Below are positions 36,422-44,911 of a stretch of 64,000 bases of DNA, piece by piece. This DNA is from Streptomyces kronopolitis (GTDB taxonomy: Bacteria > Actinomycetota > Actinomycetes > Streptomycetales > Streptomycetaceae): the NCBI RefSeq assembly GCF_014646275.1, contig NZ_BMND01000005.1, positions 1 to 64,000 of the forward strand, written 5' to 3'. The notes under the pieces are model-generated. The model saw only the letters and a list, made by a program, of their open reading frames with translations, was not told the origin of the DNA and searched no databases. Each line of letters starts with the position of its first letter. Position 1 is the stretch's first letter. A program made the position numbers and the translations under genes.

Positions 36422-37553
36422 CCCGCAGTCGGCGCAGGGTGCCGTGCGGGGCGTCGGGGGCGAAGGCCTCGGCGAGGGCGGTGGCGGCGGCCTCGGCGGC
36501 CCGCGCCGCCCGCGGCCACATCGCCGTCTCGTAGGTGTGCAGCGCGGCGTGCGGGTCGCGGTCCCCGGCGAGGGCGCGGCCGAGTGCGGCGCCGTCGAGC
36601 AGGGCGAGGCCGGCGCCCTCGGCGGCGAAGGGGGCCGTCAGGTGCGCGGCGTCGCCCAGCAGGGTCAGCCCCGGGGTGGGGGTCCAGGTGTGCGGGCTCG
36701 GCAGGGCGAACAGCGGGCGGTTGCGGAAGCCGCCGTCGTTGTCCCGGAGCAGCGCCAGCAGCCGGTCGTCCCAGCCGGCGAACGCGTCGAGCAGCACGGC
36801 GCGGACCGCCGCGGTGTCCGTCATCGCCACCCCGGCGGCCGCCGCCCAGTCCTGGGAGCCGCGGAAGGCGGCCTGGACGCGGAGCCGGCCGTGGCCCAGG
36901 CGCCGGGCGAGCAGGCCCCGGCCGGCGGAGAGCGCCAGCATGACGCCGTCGCCGACCAGGCGGGCGAGGTGCGGATGGCGGGTGTCGGCGTCCTCGAACC
37001 GGGCCTCGACGAAGGTGACACCGCAGTAGTGGGGGGTGGCGTCGGAGAGGACCGGGCGCACCCGGGACCAGGCACCGTCGGCGCCGATGACCACGTCGAA
37101 GTCCTCGGTGTGCCCGTCGTCGAACTCGGCGGTGTGGCGGCCGCCGCCGAGCGGGTGCAGGGTGCGCAGATAGCTGCCCCAGCGCACGGTGCCGGGCGGG
37201 AGGGAGTCCAGCAGCAGGCGGCGCAGCGCGCCCCGGCCGATCTCGGGCCCGCCCGCCGCGCCGGGGGCCGGGGTCTGCCGGAAGCGGACGGTCGCGGTGT
37301 GGTCGAGCAGCCGCAACTCCTGGCCCGCCGGGCGGGTGAGTCCGGCGCACTCCGCCCGCAGACCGGCTGCCTCCAGCGCCTCCTGACCAGTCGTCAGCCA
37401 CAGTTCCGGCACGCCGTGCCGGTCGGGGGCCTCGACGGAGTCGTCCTGCTCGAAGACGGTCACCGGCAGCCCGTCGCGCCGCAGGACGCGGGCGCAGAGG
37501 AGGCCGCCCGGGCCGGCGCCGATGATGGCGATACGGGGCGTGGCGGGGTTCAT
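36408..37553 (-). CDS. FAD-dependent monooxygenase, TetX-like paralogue
   Basis: A 381-residue group A flavin monooxygenase: RIAIIGAGPGGLLCARVLRRDG at the N terminus, VVIGADGAWSRVRPVLSDATPHYCG in the middle, and LTLLGDAAHLTAPFAAEGAGLALLDG near the C terminus. It parallels the enzyme at 10373-11509 throughout. The substrate is unknown. I chose the ATG at 37553, with GAGGAG upstream. It is divergent from the iron-uptake operon, and its promoter region is shared with the iron box, so iron control of this gene is possible though untested. Confidence 0.84.
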   Translation of the reverse strand: MNPATPRIAIIGAGPGGLLCARVLRRDGLPVTVFEQDDSVEAPDRHGVPELWLTTGQEALEAAGLRAECAGLTRPAGQELRLLDHTATVRFRQTPAPGAAGGPEIGRGALRRLLLDSLPPGTVRWGSYLRTLHPLGGGRHTAEFDDGHTEDFDVVIGADGAWSRVRPVLSDATPHYCGVTFVEARFEDADTRHPHLARLVGDGVMLALSAGRGLLARRLGHGRLRVQAAFRGSQDWAAAAGVAMTDTAAVRAVLLDAFAGWDDRLLALLRDNDGGFRNRPLFALPSPHTWTPTPGLTLLGDAAHLTAPFAAEGAGLALLDGAALGRALAGDRDPHAALHTYETAMWPRAARAAEAAATALAEAFAPDAPHGTLRRLRAEAP

Positions 37554-37803
37554 AGCGCTCCTCGGCTGAGCGAAACGGCAGCCCCCCGGCCAGAAAAGCA
37601 CAGCGGCCCACCGCCTGCCAGCACGGCGCCGGGCCGGCACCCACCGCCGCGCTCCGCCGGCTCCACGGCCGGGGCTCCGGCGGAAACGGGGGCGTGGGCG
37701 GGTGCGGCGGTGGGTAGGGCACCCCAGGTCGGGGGGTGTTGAGTCCCGGGGAGGGAACACCCGTCCGACATATGGGACAGTTGGCAGCATCCGGAACGCG
37801 AGC

Positions 37804-37833
37804 TTGCAGATTTAGGTATGCCTAACCTAATGT
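37804..37833 (+). promoter_or_regulatory. Iron box inside a leaderless promoter
   Basis: TTAGGTATGCCTAACCTAA (37812-37830) is a close match to the IdeR/DmdR1 iron box, with TTAGGT and ACCTAA arms. It lies between a possible -35 TTGCAG (37804-37809) and -10 TAATGT (37828-37833), 18 bases apart. The GTG start at 37842 comes only 8 bases after the -10, and no ribosome binding site exists, so the transcript is probably leaderless. Iron-loaded repressor would block it. Confidence 0.82.
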
Positions 37834-37841
37834 AACGACGC

Positions 37842-38888
37842 GTGTCGACGACCAAACCACCAGCCACCGCACCCCCTGTGCCCGATGCGCGTCCCGCCGC
37901 GAACGCCCTGCGGCGCGTGCCGCTGCTCGTGGTCGGGCTCGGAGCGCTGGCACTCTGTGCCGCCCTCAGCCTGGCCCTCGGAACCCGATCCGTACCGCTG
38001 TCCACCGTCTGGGACGCGCTGACCGGCGCCACCCACGGACGGGACGCCATCGTGGTGACCGGACTCCGGCTGCCGCGCACGCTCGTCGGGCTCGCGGTCG
38101 GCGCGGCGCTCGGGGTCGCCGGAGCCGTCGTCCAGGGCATCACCCGCAATCCGCTGGCCTCCCCGACCACGCTCGGCATCAACGCCGGCGCGGGCTTCGC
38201 GGTGGTCACCGCCATCTACGCGCTGCATCTGACCCGGCCCGTCCAGTACATCTGGTTCGCGTTCGCGGGCGCCGCGGCCGCCGCGCTCTTCGCCCAGGCA
38301 CTGGCCCGGCGCGCCGGCGACCTGGACCCGGTGCGCCTGGCGCTGGGCGGCACGGTGCTGCAACTCGTCCTGCTGTCCTGGACGTCGACGGTCATGCTGG
38401 CCAGCAAGCGGTCGCTGGACGAGGCGCGGTTCTGGCTGGCCGGTTCGCTCTCCGAGCGTCCGCTCTCGGTGCTCTACCCGGTGCTGCCGACGCTGGTGAT
38501 CGGGCTGGTCGTCGCGCTCGCCATCGCACCGGCCCTCAACGCGCTGGCGCTGGGCGACGATTCGGCGCAGGCGCTGGGCGTGCCGGTGTCGCGGATCCGC
38601 AGCGCGGGCGGGCTGGCCGTCGTGCTGCTCGCCGCGTCCGCGGTGGCGGTGGCCGGGCCGCTGGCCTTCATCGGGCTGGCCGCGCCGCACCTGGTCCGCC
38701 AGCTGCTGCGCACCTCCGACCACCGGATCGTGGTCCCCGGCTCGCTGCTCGCCGGGCCGCTGCTGCTGCTCACCGCCGACATCGTCGGACGGCTCGTCAT
38801 CCGGCCGTCCGAATTGCAGGTCGGCATCATCAGCGCGTTCCTCGGCGCGCCGCTGCTGGCGCTGCTGGCCCGGAAGGTGGCCCGATGA
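37842..38888 (+). CDS. Ferric-siderophore ABC transporter permease, FecCD family (first)
   Basis: A 348-residue membrane protein with about ten helices, one half of the channel of a BtuC/FecCD-type importer. Typical motifs are LRLPRTLVGLAVGAALGVAGAVVQGITRNPLASPTTLGINAGAG, and the cytoplasmic loop ALNALALGDDSAQALGVPV that docks the ATPase. It is the first gene of the iron-regulated locus and starts at a GTG without a ribosome binding site, as expected of a leaderless message. Its stop overlaps the next start by four bases (ATGA). Confidence 0.9.
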   Translation: MSTTKPPATAPPVPDARPAANALRRVPLLVVGLGALALCAALSLALGTRSVPLSTVWDALTGATHGRDAIVVTGLRLPRTLVGLAVGAALGVAGAVVQGITRNPLASPTTLGINAGAGFAVVTAIYALHLTRPVQYIWFAFAGAAAAALFAQALARRAGDLDPVRLALGGTVLQLVLLSWTSTVMLASKRSLDEARFWLAGSLSERPLSVLYPVLPTLVIGLVVALAIAPALNALALGDDSAQALGVPVSRIRSAGGLAVVLLAASAVAVAGPLAFIGLAAPHLVRQLLRTSDHRIVVPGSLLAGPLLLLTADIVGRLVIRPSELQVGIISAFLGAPLLALLARKVAR

Positions 38889-39952
38889 ACGACCTCCGTA
38901 CCGCCGCGCCGCACGCGGCCCCGGCGGCCGGCACCGGCCGCCGGGTGAGTACCGCACGCGGGCGCACCGTGCTGACCGCCGTTGTGGGCGTCGTGGTGCT
39001 CTGCGCCCTGGTGACGGTGTCCGTGGCCAACGGCGACATGCCGCTGCCGCCCCTCGACGCGGTCAAGGGCCTGTTCGGGCTCGGTGACTCCGCGACGGTG
39101 CTGGTGGTCCAGGAGTTCCGGGCCCCCCGCATGGTCGCGGCGATCGTCGCGGGGGCGGGGCTGGCGGTGGCCGGCGCCCTGCTCCAGCGGCTGTTCCGCA
39201 ATCCGCTCGCCTCGCCCGACGTGATGGGGGTGACCGGCGGGGCCTCGTTCGGCGCGGTGGCGATGCTGGCCGCCGGGGCCTCGCAGGCCCTGATGCCGCT
39301 GGCCGCCCTCGGCGGCGGGCTGCTCGCCGCGGTGCTGCTGGGGGTGTTCGGCTGGCGCTCCGGCGTCAGCGTGACCCGCCTGGTGCTGGTCGGCCTCGCC
39401 GTCCAGGCGGGCCTGTCCGCGGCGGTCAGCTTCATGGTCGTCCGCTTCCCCACCGAGCTGGCGGGGTCGGCCCTGCAGTGGACGACGGGCTCGGTGTACG
39501 GGCGGACCTGGACCGAGGTGACGTCCGCGGGCGGGGCGGTGGCCGTCGGCCTGGTGGCCGCCTTCGCGCTGCACCGCCGGCTCGCCGTCCTCGACCTCGG
39601 TGACGACTCGGCCGGCGCGCTCGGCCTGAACACCCATGCCGCCCGGCTCCAGGTCCTGGTCATCGCGATCGTGCTGGCCTCGCTGGCCGCCGCGCTCACC
39701 GGCCCGGTCGCCTTCGTCGCGCTGGCCGTCCCGCACATGGTGCGCTTCCTCACCGGGCCGCCCACCGCCGGGACGCTGGCGCTGTCCGGCCTCGCCGGTG
39801 CGGTGCTGCTGCTCGCCTCCGACCTCGTGGCGCAGTACCTGCTGCCGGTCGGCGGACTTCCGGTCGGAGTGGTCACCGCCACGCTGGGCGCGCCGTGGCT
39901 GCTGGTGCTGATGATCCGTCAGAGCAGTTCCGTGAACAGGAGTGTCCGATGA
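38885..39952 (+). CDS. Ferric-siderophore ABC transporter permease, FecCD family (second)
   Basis: A 355-residue polytopic permease pairing with the preceding one. It has FRAPRMVAAIVAGAGLAVAGALLQRLFRNPLASPDVMGVTGGAS and the ATPase-docking loop DLGDDSAGALGLNT, then AALTGPVAFVALAVPHMVRFL. A long N-terminal cytoplasmic tail of about 25 residues precedes the first helix. Four-base overlaps with both neighbours show translational coupling. Confidence 0.9.
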   Translation: MNDLRTAAPHAAPAAGTGRRVSTARGRTVLTAVVGVVVLCALVTVSVANGDMPLPPLDAVKGLFGLGDSATVLVVQEFRAPRMVAAIVAGAGLAVAGALLQRLFRNPLASPDVMGVTGGASFGAVAMLAAGASQALMPLAALGGGLLAAVLLGVFGWRSGVSVTRLVLVGLAVQAGLSAAVSFMVVRFPTELAGSALQWTTGSVYGRTWTEVTSAGGAVAVGLVAAFALHRRLAVLDLGDDSAGALGLNTHAARLQVLVIAIVLASLAAALTGPVAFVALAVPHMVRFLTGPPTAGTLALSGLAGAVLLLASDLVAQYLLPVGGLPVGVVTATLGAPWLLVLMIRQSSSVNRSVR

Positions 39953-40761
39953 CCGCCAATCAGCTTTCCACCCACGGTCTCGATCTGCGCTACGGCGACC
40001 GGCTGATCGTCGGCGGCCTGGACCTGACGCTGCCCGGCGGCGCCGTCACCGCTGTCGTGGGCCCCAACGCCTGCGGCAAGTCGACCCTGTTGCGCGGGCT
40101 GACCCGGCTGCTGGCGCCGGCCGCCGGCACCGTCGCGCTGGACGGCTCCGACATCCACCGGATGCCGGCCCGTGCGCTGGCGCTGCGGATGGGGCTGCTC
40201 CCCCAGCAGCCGGTCACCCCCGACGCGATCACCGTCGAGGCGCTGGTCCGGCTCGGCCGCTACCCCCACCAGCGGCTGCTCAGCCCCTGGTCGGCGGCGG
40301 ACCAGCAGGCGGTGGACGAGGCGCTGCGGCGCACCGGCACCCTCGAACTGCGCGACCAGCCCGTCGACCAGCTCTCCGGCGGCCAGCGGCAGCGCGCCTG
40401 GATCGCGCTCGCGCTGGCCCAGGACACCGATCTGCTGCTGCTCGACGAGCCGACCACCTTCCTGGACCTGCGCCACCAGCTCGATGTCCTCGACCTGGTC
40501 GCCGCCCTGCACGCCGAGGCGGGCCGCACCGTCGTGATGGTGCTGCACGACCTCGGGCAGGCCGCCCGTTACGCGGACCACCTCGTGGTCCTGAAGGACG
40601 GGCAGTTGGCCGCGGCCGGCGCCCCGGCCGACATCCTCGACGCGGAGCTGGTCAAGTCCGTGTTCGACGTGGACTGCCGGGTGATTCCCGACCCCGAGAC
40701 CGGCACCCCGCTGGTCGTCCCCAAAAGCGGTGCGAAACGGCACTCCGCCGTCACCGTCTGA
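39949..40761 (+). CDS. Ferric-siderophore ABC transporter ATPase, FecE-like
   Basis: A 270-residue ATPase powering siderophore import. Walker A is VVGPNACGKSTLL (Ala in place of the more usual Gly), the Q loop is LLPQQPVTP, the signature LSGGQRQRAWIALALAQD, Walker B LLLLDEPTTFLD and the switch His in VVMVLHDLGQA. The start overlaps the preceding stop by four bases and has CAGGAG before it. Confidence 0.92.
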   Translation: MTANQLSTHGLDLRYGDRLIVGGLDLTLPGGAVTAVVGPNACGKSTLLRGLTRLLAPAAGTVALDGSDIHRMPARALALRMGLLPQQPVTPDAITVEALVRLGRYPHQRLLSPWSAADQQAVDEALRRTGTLELRDQPVDQLSGGQRQRAWIALALAQDTDLLLLDEPTTFLDLRHQLDVLDLVAALHAEAGRTVVMVLHDLGQAARYADHLVVLKDGQLAAAGAPADILDAELVKSVFDVDCRVIPDPETGTPLVVPKSGAKRHSAVTV

Positions 40762-40825
40762 CCGCCTCCCCCACGGGCGTTTCCCCTCCCTCCCCCTCCG
40801 CTCCCGGTAAGGAAGTCACACCCTC

Positions 40826-41845
40826 ATGCAGACCAGAATCCCGCTGCGCACCACCGCCCGCCGGCTGCCGGCCGCGCTGCTCACCGTCGCGCTGGGCGCC
40901 ACCGCCCTGACCGCCTGCGGCAACGGCGACGGCTCCGCCGACGACGCGGCGAAGGGCAAGGCCGGCGCCGGCTTCCCGCGCACCGTCAAGAGCGCCATGG
41001 GCGGCGACGTGAAGATCCCCGCCAAGCCCAAGCGCGTGGTCGTGCTGGACACCGGTGAGCTGGACGACGTCACCACCCTGGGCGTCAAGCCGGTCGGCGC
41101 GGTCTCCCCGCACATGAAGACCGAGGGCGGCTTCCCCTCCTACCTGAAGGACGAGATCGGCGGCGTCAAGGACGTCGGTCCGCTGCTGGAGCCCAACCTC
41201 GAAAAGATCATCGCGCTGAAGCCCGACCTGATCCTGTCCTCCAAGGTCCGGCACGAGAAGATCTACGACAAGCTCAAGGCCATCGCGCCGACCGTCTTCA
41301 CCGAGACCACCGGCGGCCCCTGGAAGGCCAACCTCAAGGTCCACGCCAAGGCGCTGGGGCTGGAGAAGGAGGCCGACCAGAAGCTGAAGGAGTACCAGAG
41401 CAGGGCCAAGGCGCTGGGCGAGGCCATCAAGAAGAAGTACCACGGCAAGATGCCCTCGGCCTCGGTCGTGCGCTTCGTCGCCGGCCCGACCCGCCTCTAC
41501 CAGAAGTCCTCCTACAGCGGTGTGGTCCTCGACGACATCGGCCTGGCCCGGCCGAAGTCCCAGAGCTCGACCGACCCGGCCAAGACCATGCTCGACGTCA
41601 GCCCGGAGCAGATCGACAAGGCCGACGCGGACCTGGTGTTCGTGACGACCGCGGACGTCCCCAGCAAGACCCAGCAGAAGGACGTCACGTCCAACCCGGT
41701 CTGGAAGGACCTGCCGGCCGTCAAGAAGCACAAGGTCTTCGACGTGCCCGACGAGACGTGGATGTCCGGCATCGGCATCCAGGCCGCCGAGCACATGCTC
41801 GCCGACGTGGCCAAGGCCACCGGGGTGCCGCTGCCGAAGAGCTGA
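40826..41845 (+). CDS. Siderophore-binding lipoprotein, FecB/FhuD family
   Basis: A 339-residue substrate-binding protein anchored to the outside of the membrane. The signal peptide ends in the lipobox LTAC at about residue 31. The mature protein has the TroA/FecB-type two-lobed fold: PKRVVVLDTGELDDVTTLGVKPVGAV, LEPNLEKIIALKPDLILSS, LDVSPEQIDKADADLVFVT and the closing DETWMSGIGIQAAEHML. It captures the ferric siderophore and passes it to the permeases just upstream. AAGGAAG precedes the ATG. A hairpin at 41853 separates it from the biosynthesis genes. Confidence 0.9.
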   Translation: MQTRIPLRTTARRLPAALLTVALGATALTACGNGDGSADDAAKGKAGAGFPRTVKSAMGGDVKIPAKPKRVVVLDTGELDDVTTLGVKPVGAVSPHMKTEGGFPSYLKDEIGGVKDVGPLLEPNLEKIIALKPDLILSSKVRHEKIYDKLKAIAPTVFTETTGGPWKANLKVHAKALGLEKEADQKLKEYQSRAKALGEAIKKKYHGKMPSASVVRFVAGPTRLYQKSSYSGVVLDDIGLARPKSQSSTDPAKTMLDVSPEQIDKADADLVFVTTADVPSKTQQKDVTSNPVWKDLPAVKKHKVFDVPDETWMSGIGIQAAEHMLADVAKATGVPLPKS

Positions 41846-41852
41846 CCCGCCC

Positions 41853-41880
41853 GGGGCGGGCCGCCCCGCCGGCCCGCCCC
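41853..41880 (+). terminator. Intercistronic hairpin between transport and biosynthesis genes
   Basis: GGGGCGGGCC (41853-41862) pairs perfectly with GGCCCGCCCC (41871-41880) around an 8-base loop, 8 bases past the lipoprotein stop. It may be a partial terminator or RNA-processing stem that sets transporter genes above biosynthesis genes. Confidence 0.55.
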
Positions 41881-41927
41881 TCCCCGACGCCCCCTGCACC
41901 ACCCTTGATCCCGAAGGGGTCCCGCTC

Positions 41928-43115
41928 ATGCGGACGTATCTGCTCGCCCTCAACCCCACCGACTCGGTCACCGAGGGGTTCCTCCCCGCCGCCGCCCGCC
42001 TCGGCCTCCAGGTCACGATCCTGACGGACCAGCCCGCGGCACACCGGCGCGTCGCCCCCGATGCCGAGGTCCTGGAGTGCGACGTCCACGACTTCCGTGC
42101 CGTCATCACCCGAATAGCCACCCACCACCCGGCCGCCGCGGTCTTCACCAACAGCGACCACCTGCAGACCCAGGCGGCCCTGGCGGCCGACTACTTCGGG
42201 CTGCCCGGCAAGGACTGGCGCGCCGCGCTGCGCACCAAGAACAAGGCCGAGATGCGCCGCCATCTCGCCACCGCCGGCCTCGACCGGGTGCGCTCCGCCG
42301 AACTCGCCCCCGGCCAGGACCCGGCCGCCCTCCTGGACGCCGGACTGCCCTTCCCCTGTGTGCTCAAACCGCGGGAGGGCGTGGCCAGCGAGGACGTCCG
42401 GCCGGCCGGCAGCCCCGAGGAGCTGCTCGCCCGCGCCCGGGAGATCCAGCAGCGGCGCCCCGAAGCCGCCCTGGTCGCCGAGGAGTTCCTCGAGGGCGAG
42501 CTGTGCACCCTGGAGACGCTCGGCGACGGCCGGGTGCGGCATGTCCTGGGCGGCTTCCGTACCACCGTCTCCGCCCCGCCGGCCTTCATCGAGGAGCGGC
42601 ACGACTTCGTCACCGCCCACCCGGAGCAGGTCGTGGCGCAGGTGCTGGCCCAGCTCGACGCGCTGGGCGTCGGATTCGGCGCCTGCCACACCGAGTTCAT
42701 GCTCCACGAGGGCCGGGCCCGGCTGATCGAGGTCAACTACCGTGTCATCGGCGACCAGTGCGATCTGCTGCTGGCGCAGGTGCTGAACATCCCGCTGTTC
42801 GAGCTGGTGCTGCGGACGCATCTGGGCGAGCCGCTGCCCGAGTCGCTGGGCGCCCGGCAGGACGGTGTGGGGCGGGTGGAGTACGCCCTCGCCGACCGGG
42901 CCGGGACGCTCACCGCCGCACCGGCCGCCACCGACCGCGAGGCGGACGGCGTGCGGCTGGCCTACCGGCCGCTGCGCCCGGTCGGCGCCGACCACCCCCA
43001 CTACCGCACCAACCGCGACTACCTCGGCGTGCTGCGGGCCACCGGCACCGACCACGGCGCCGTGGACCGGGCCGCGGACGGCTTCTTCACCGCCGAGCGC
43101 TGGGAGATCTCGTGA
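41928..43115 (+). CDS. ATP-grasp ligase of siderophore assembly, PvsA-like
   Basis: A 395-residue ATP-grasp enzyme forming an amide via an acyl phosphate. The N-terminal pre-ATP fold (TYLLALNPTDSVTEGFLPAAARLG) is followed by KNKAEMRRHLATAGL, FPCVLKPREGVASEDV, ALVAEEFLEGELCTLETLG and the metal-binding end LIEVNYRVIGDQCDLLL. PvsA, the first gene of the vibrioferrin operon, is the same type of ligase and adds an amino acid; the substrate here is inferred only from gene order. AAGGGG lies upstream of the ATG. Its stop overlaps the next GTG by four bases. Confidence 0.87.
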   Translation: MRTYLLALNPTDSVTEGFLPAAARLGLQVTILTDQPAAHRRVAPDAEVLECDVHDFRAVITRIATHHPAAAVFTNSDHLQTQAALAADYFGLPGKDWRAALRTKNKAEMRRHLATAGLDRVRSAELAPGQDPAALLDAGLPFPCVLKPREGVASEDVRPAGSPEELLARAREIQQRRPEAALVAEEFLEGELCTLETLGDGRVRHVLGGFRTTVSAPPAFIEERHDFVTAHPEQVVAQVLAQLDALGVGFGACHTEFMLHEGRARLIEVNYRVIGDQCDLLLAQVLNIPLFELVLRTHLGEPLPESLGARQDGVGRVEYALADRAGTLTAAPAATDREADGVRLAYRPLRPVGADHPHYRTNRDYLGVLRATGTDHGAVDRAADGFFTAERWEIS

Positions 43116-44911
43116 CCCTCGCCACCGACCCCACCGCCGGCCGCACCGCGGACGCGGCGGACGGCCCGGCCGAGGAGTCCGAGCTGCTGCTGCGGGTGCT
43201 GAGCGCCCTGCTGCGCGAGGACATCGTCGGGCTGCGCACCCGCTCCACGCTGCTGGAGCGGCCGGACGGCCCCTGGCTGCGGCTGCCCGCCGACCCGGGG
43301 GCCGGCGCCCTGCTGCTGCCGCTGGGCCCGGACGGCTACCAGAGCACCCACGCGGCCCGGCTGCCGCTGCTCGTCCGCGAGTCCGACGGCACCCGCCTGA
43401 CCACGGTCGAGGAGATCCTCGGCGCCCTGCGCGGGCTCGCCGATCCGGCCGACCGCCCCGGCTTCGACGCGTTCGCCGAGGAATGCCGGCAGACGCTGGC
43501 GACGATGCGGCTGCACGCGGACACCCGCGACGAGTTCGACCGGGTGCTCACCGAGCGCCACGGCCCGGCCCCCGAGGACTGGCGCGGCCTCGACGGCGGG
43601 CTGGCCCACGAGGCCCTCGCCGCGCGCCTGGACCACCCCGTCTACCCCACCGCGCGCGGCCGCTCCGGCCTGGACGTGGCGCAACTGCGCGCCCACGCCC
43701 CCGAGTTCCGGCCCGACTTCGCGCTGCGCTGGCTGGCCGTGCCCCGCTCCGCGCTCACCGTGACCGGCGGCGAGACGGCACTGCCCGGCTGCTGGCCGAC
43801 GCCCGCGCAGCTCAACCTGCCGGAGCTGGACGACAGCCATCTCGCCCTGCCCGTGCACCCGTTGACGGTCGGCGACGCGCTGGACGAGGCGCTGCGCGAG
43901 ACCGGCCTGGAGGGCTCGGCGGTGCTGTCCCGGCGGGCGCTGCTGGACGTGGTGCCGACGCTGTCGATGCGGACCGTGGCGGTGGACGCCGAGCCCCGGC
44001 TGCACCTGAAACTGCCGCTGGCCACCGCGACACTGGGGCTGCGCAACCGGCGCACCATCAAGCCCCGCACGCTCGTCGACGGCGCCGAGGGACAGCGGCT
44101 GCTGGAGAAGGTGATCGCCCGCGAGCCGCGGTTCGCCAAGGCGGTCCTGCAGGCCGACGAGACCACCTACGCCCACGCGGACCACGAGCTGCTCGCCGTG
44201 CTGTGCCGGCGCTACCCGGCCGGCCTGGAGGGCTCCGCCGTGGTGCCGATGGCCGCGCTGCTGGGCCGGGCGCCCGGCGGACGGCTGGTCATCGACCACC
44301 TCGCCGACCGCTTCTACGGCGGCGACCCGCTGGCCCTGCTGGACGCCGCGCTGACCCTGCTCTTCGACTGGCAGACCACCCTGTTCGGCTACGGCATCGG
44401 GCTGGAGTCGCACCAGCAGAACGTCTCGCTGGTGCTGGACCGCACCGCCGCCGGCACCCGGGTGCGGCTGCTGTTCAAGGACAACGACGCGCCGCGGATC
44501 AACGCCGCACGGCTGCGGGAGACCCTGGGCCAGGACGCCCCGGACCCCGCGGACTTCGCCGACCCGCGGATCTTCGCCGAGGACGACCGGCCGGTGCTGG
44601 ACCTGTTCACCACCATCACCGTCCATCTGTGCGCGGGCTCCTACGCCTTCGGGCTGGCCCGGCACGGCCGCGCCCCGCTCGACCGGCTGCTGGGACTGCT
44701 GCGCGACCGGCTCGGCGAGGCCGTCGACCGGCTGGGCGGCGCACCGGGCGCCGCGCTGCGCGCGCACGTCCTGGACGCCCCGGAGCTGCCGGTCAAGGCC
44801 ATGGTCAGCGCCGGCAGCCTGCTGTCCAAGGAACGCTCCGGCGCCGCCGACATCAACAAGCACTACACCACCGGCCCCAACTATCTGCTGCCGATGGGGA
44901 CTTCCCGATGA
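43112..44911 (+). CDS. NIS siderophore synthetase (IucA/IucC), PvsB-like
   Basis: A 599-residue NRPS-independent siderophore synthetase, which adenylates a carboxylate (citrate, a citryl derivative or 2-oxoglutarate) and joins it to an amine or alcohol. Family motifs are LALPVHPLTVGDAL, LKLPLATATLGLRNRRTIKP, GIGLESHQQNVSLVL and LLFKDNDAPRI; a C-terminal FhuF-like part follows. The GTG start overlaps the ligase stop (GTGA) and the TGA overlaps the exporter start (ATGA). It occupies the second position of a pvsABCDE-like order. Confidence 0.9.
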   Translation: MTLATDPTAGRTADAADGPAEESELLLRVLSALLREDIVGLRTRSTLLERPDGPWLRLPADPGAGALLLPLGPDGYQSTHAARLPLLVRESDGTRLTTVEEILGALRGLADPADRPGFDAFAEECRQTLATMRLHADTRDEFDRVLTERHGPAPEDWRGLDGGLAHEALAARLDHPVYPTARGRSGLDVAQLRAHAPEFRPDFALRWLAVPRSALTVTGGETALPGCWPTPAQLNLPELDDSHLALPVHPLTVGDALDEALRETGLEGSAVLSRRALLDVVPTLSMRTVAVDAEPRLHLKLPLATATLGLRNRRTIKPRTLVDGAEGQRLLEKVIAREPRFAKAVLQADETTYAHADHELLAVLCRRYPAGLEGSAVVPMAALLGRAPGGRLVIDHLADRFYGGDPLALLDAALTLLFDWQTTLFGYGIGLESHQQNVSLVLDRTAAGTRVRLLFKDNDAPRINAARLRETLGQDAPDPADFADPRIFAEDDRPVLDLFTTITVHLCAGSYAFGLARHGRAPLDRLLGLLRDRLGEAVDRLGGAPGAALRAHVLDAPELPVKAMVSAGSLLSKERSGAADINKHYTTGPNYLLPMGTSR

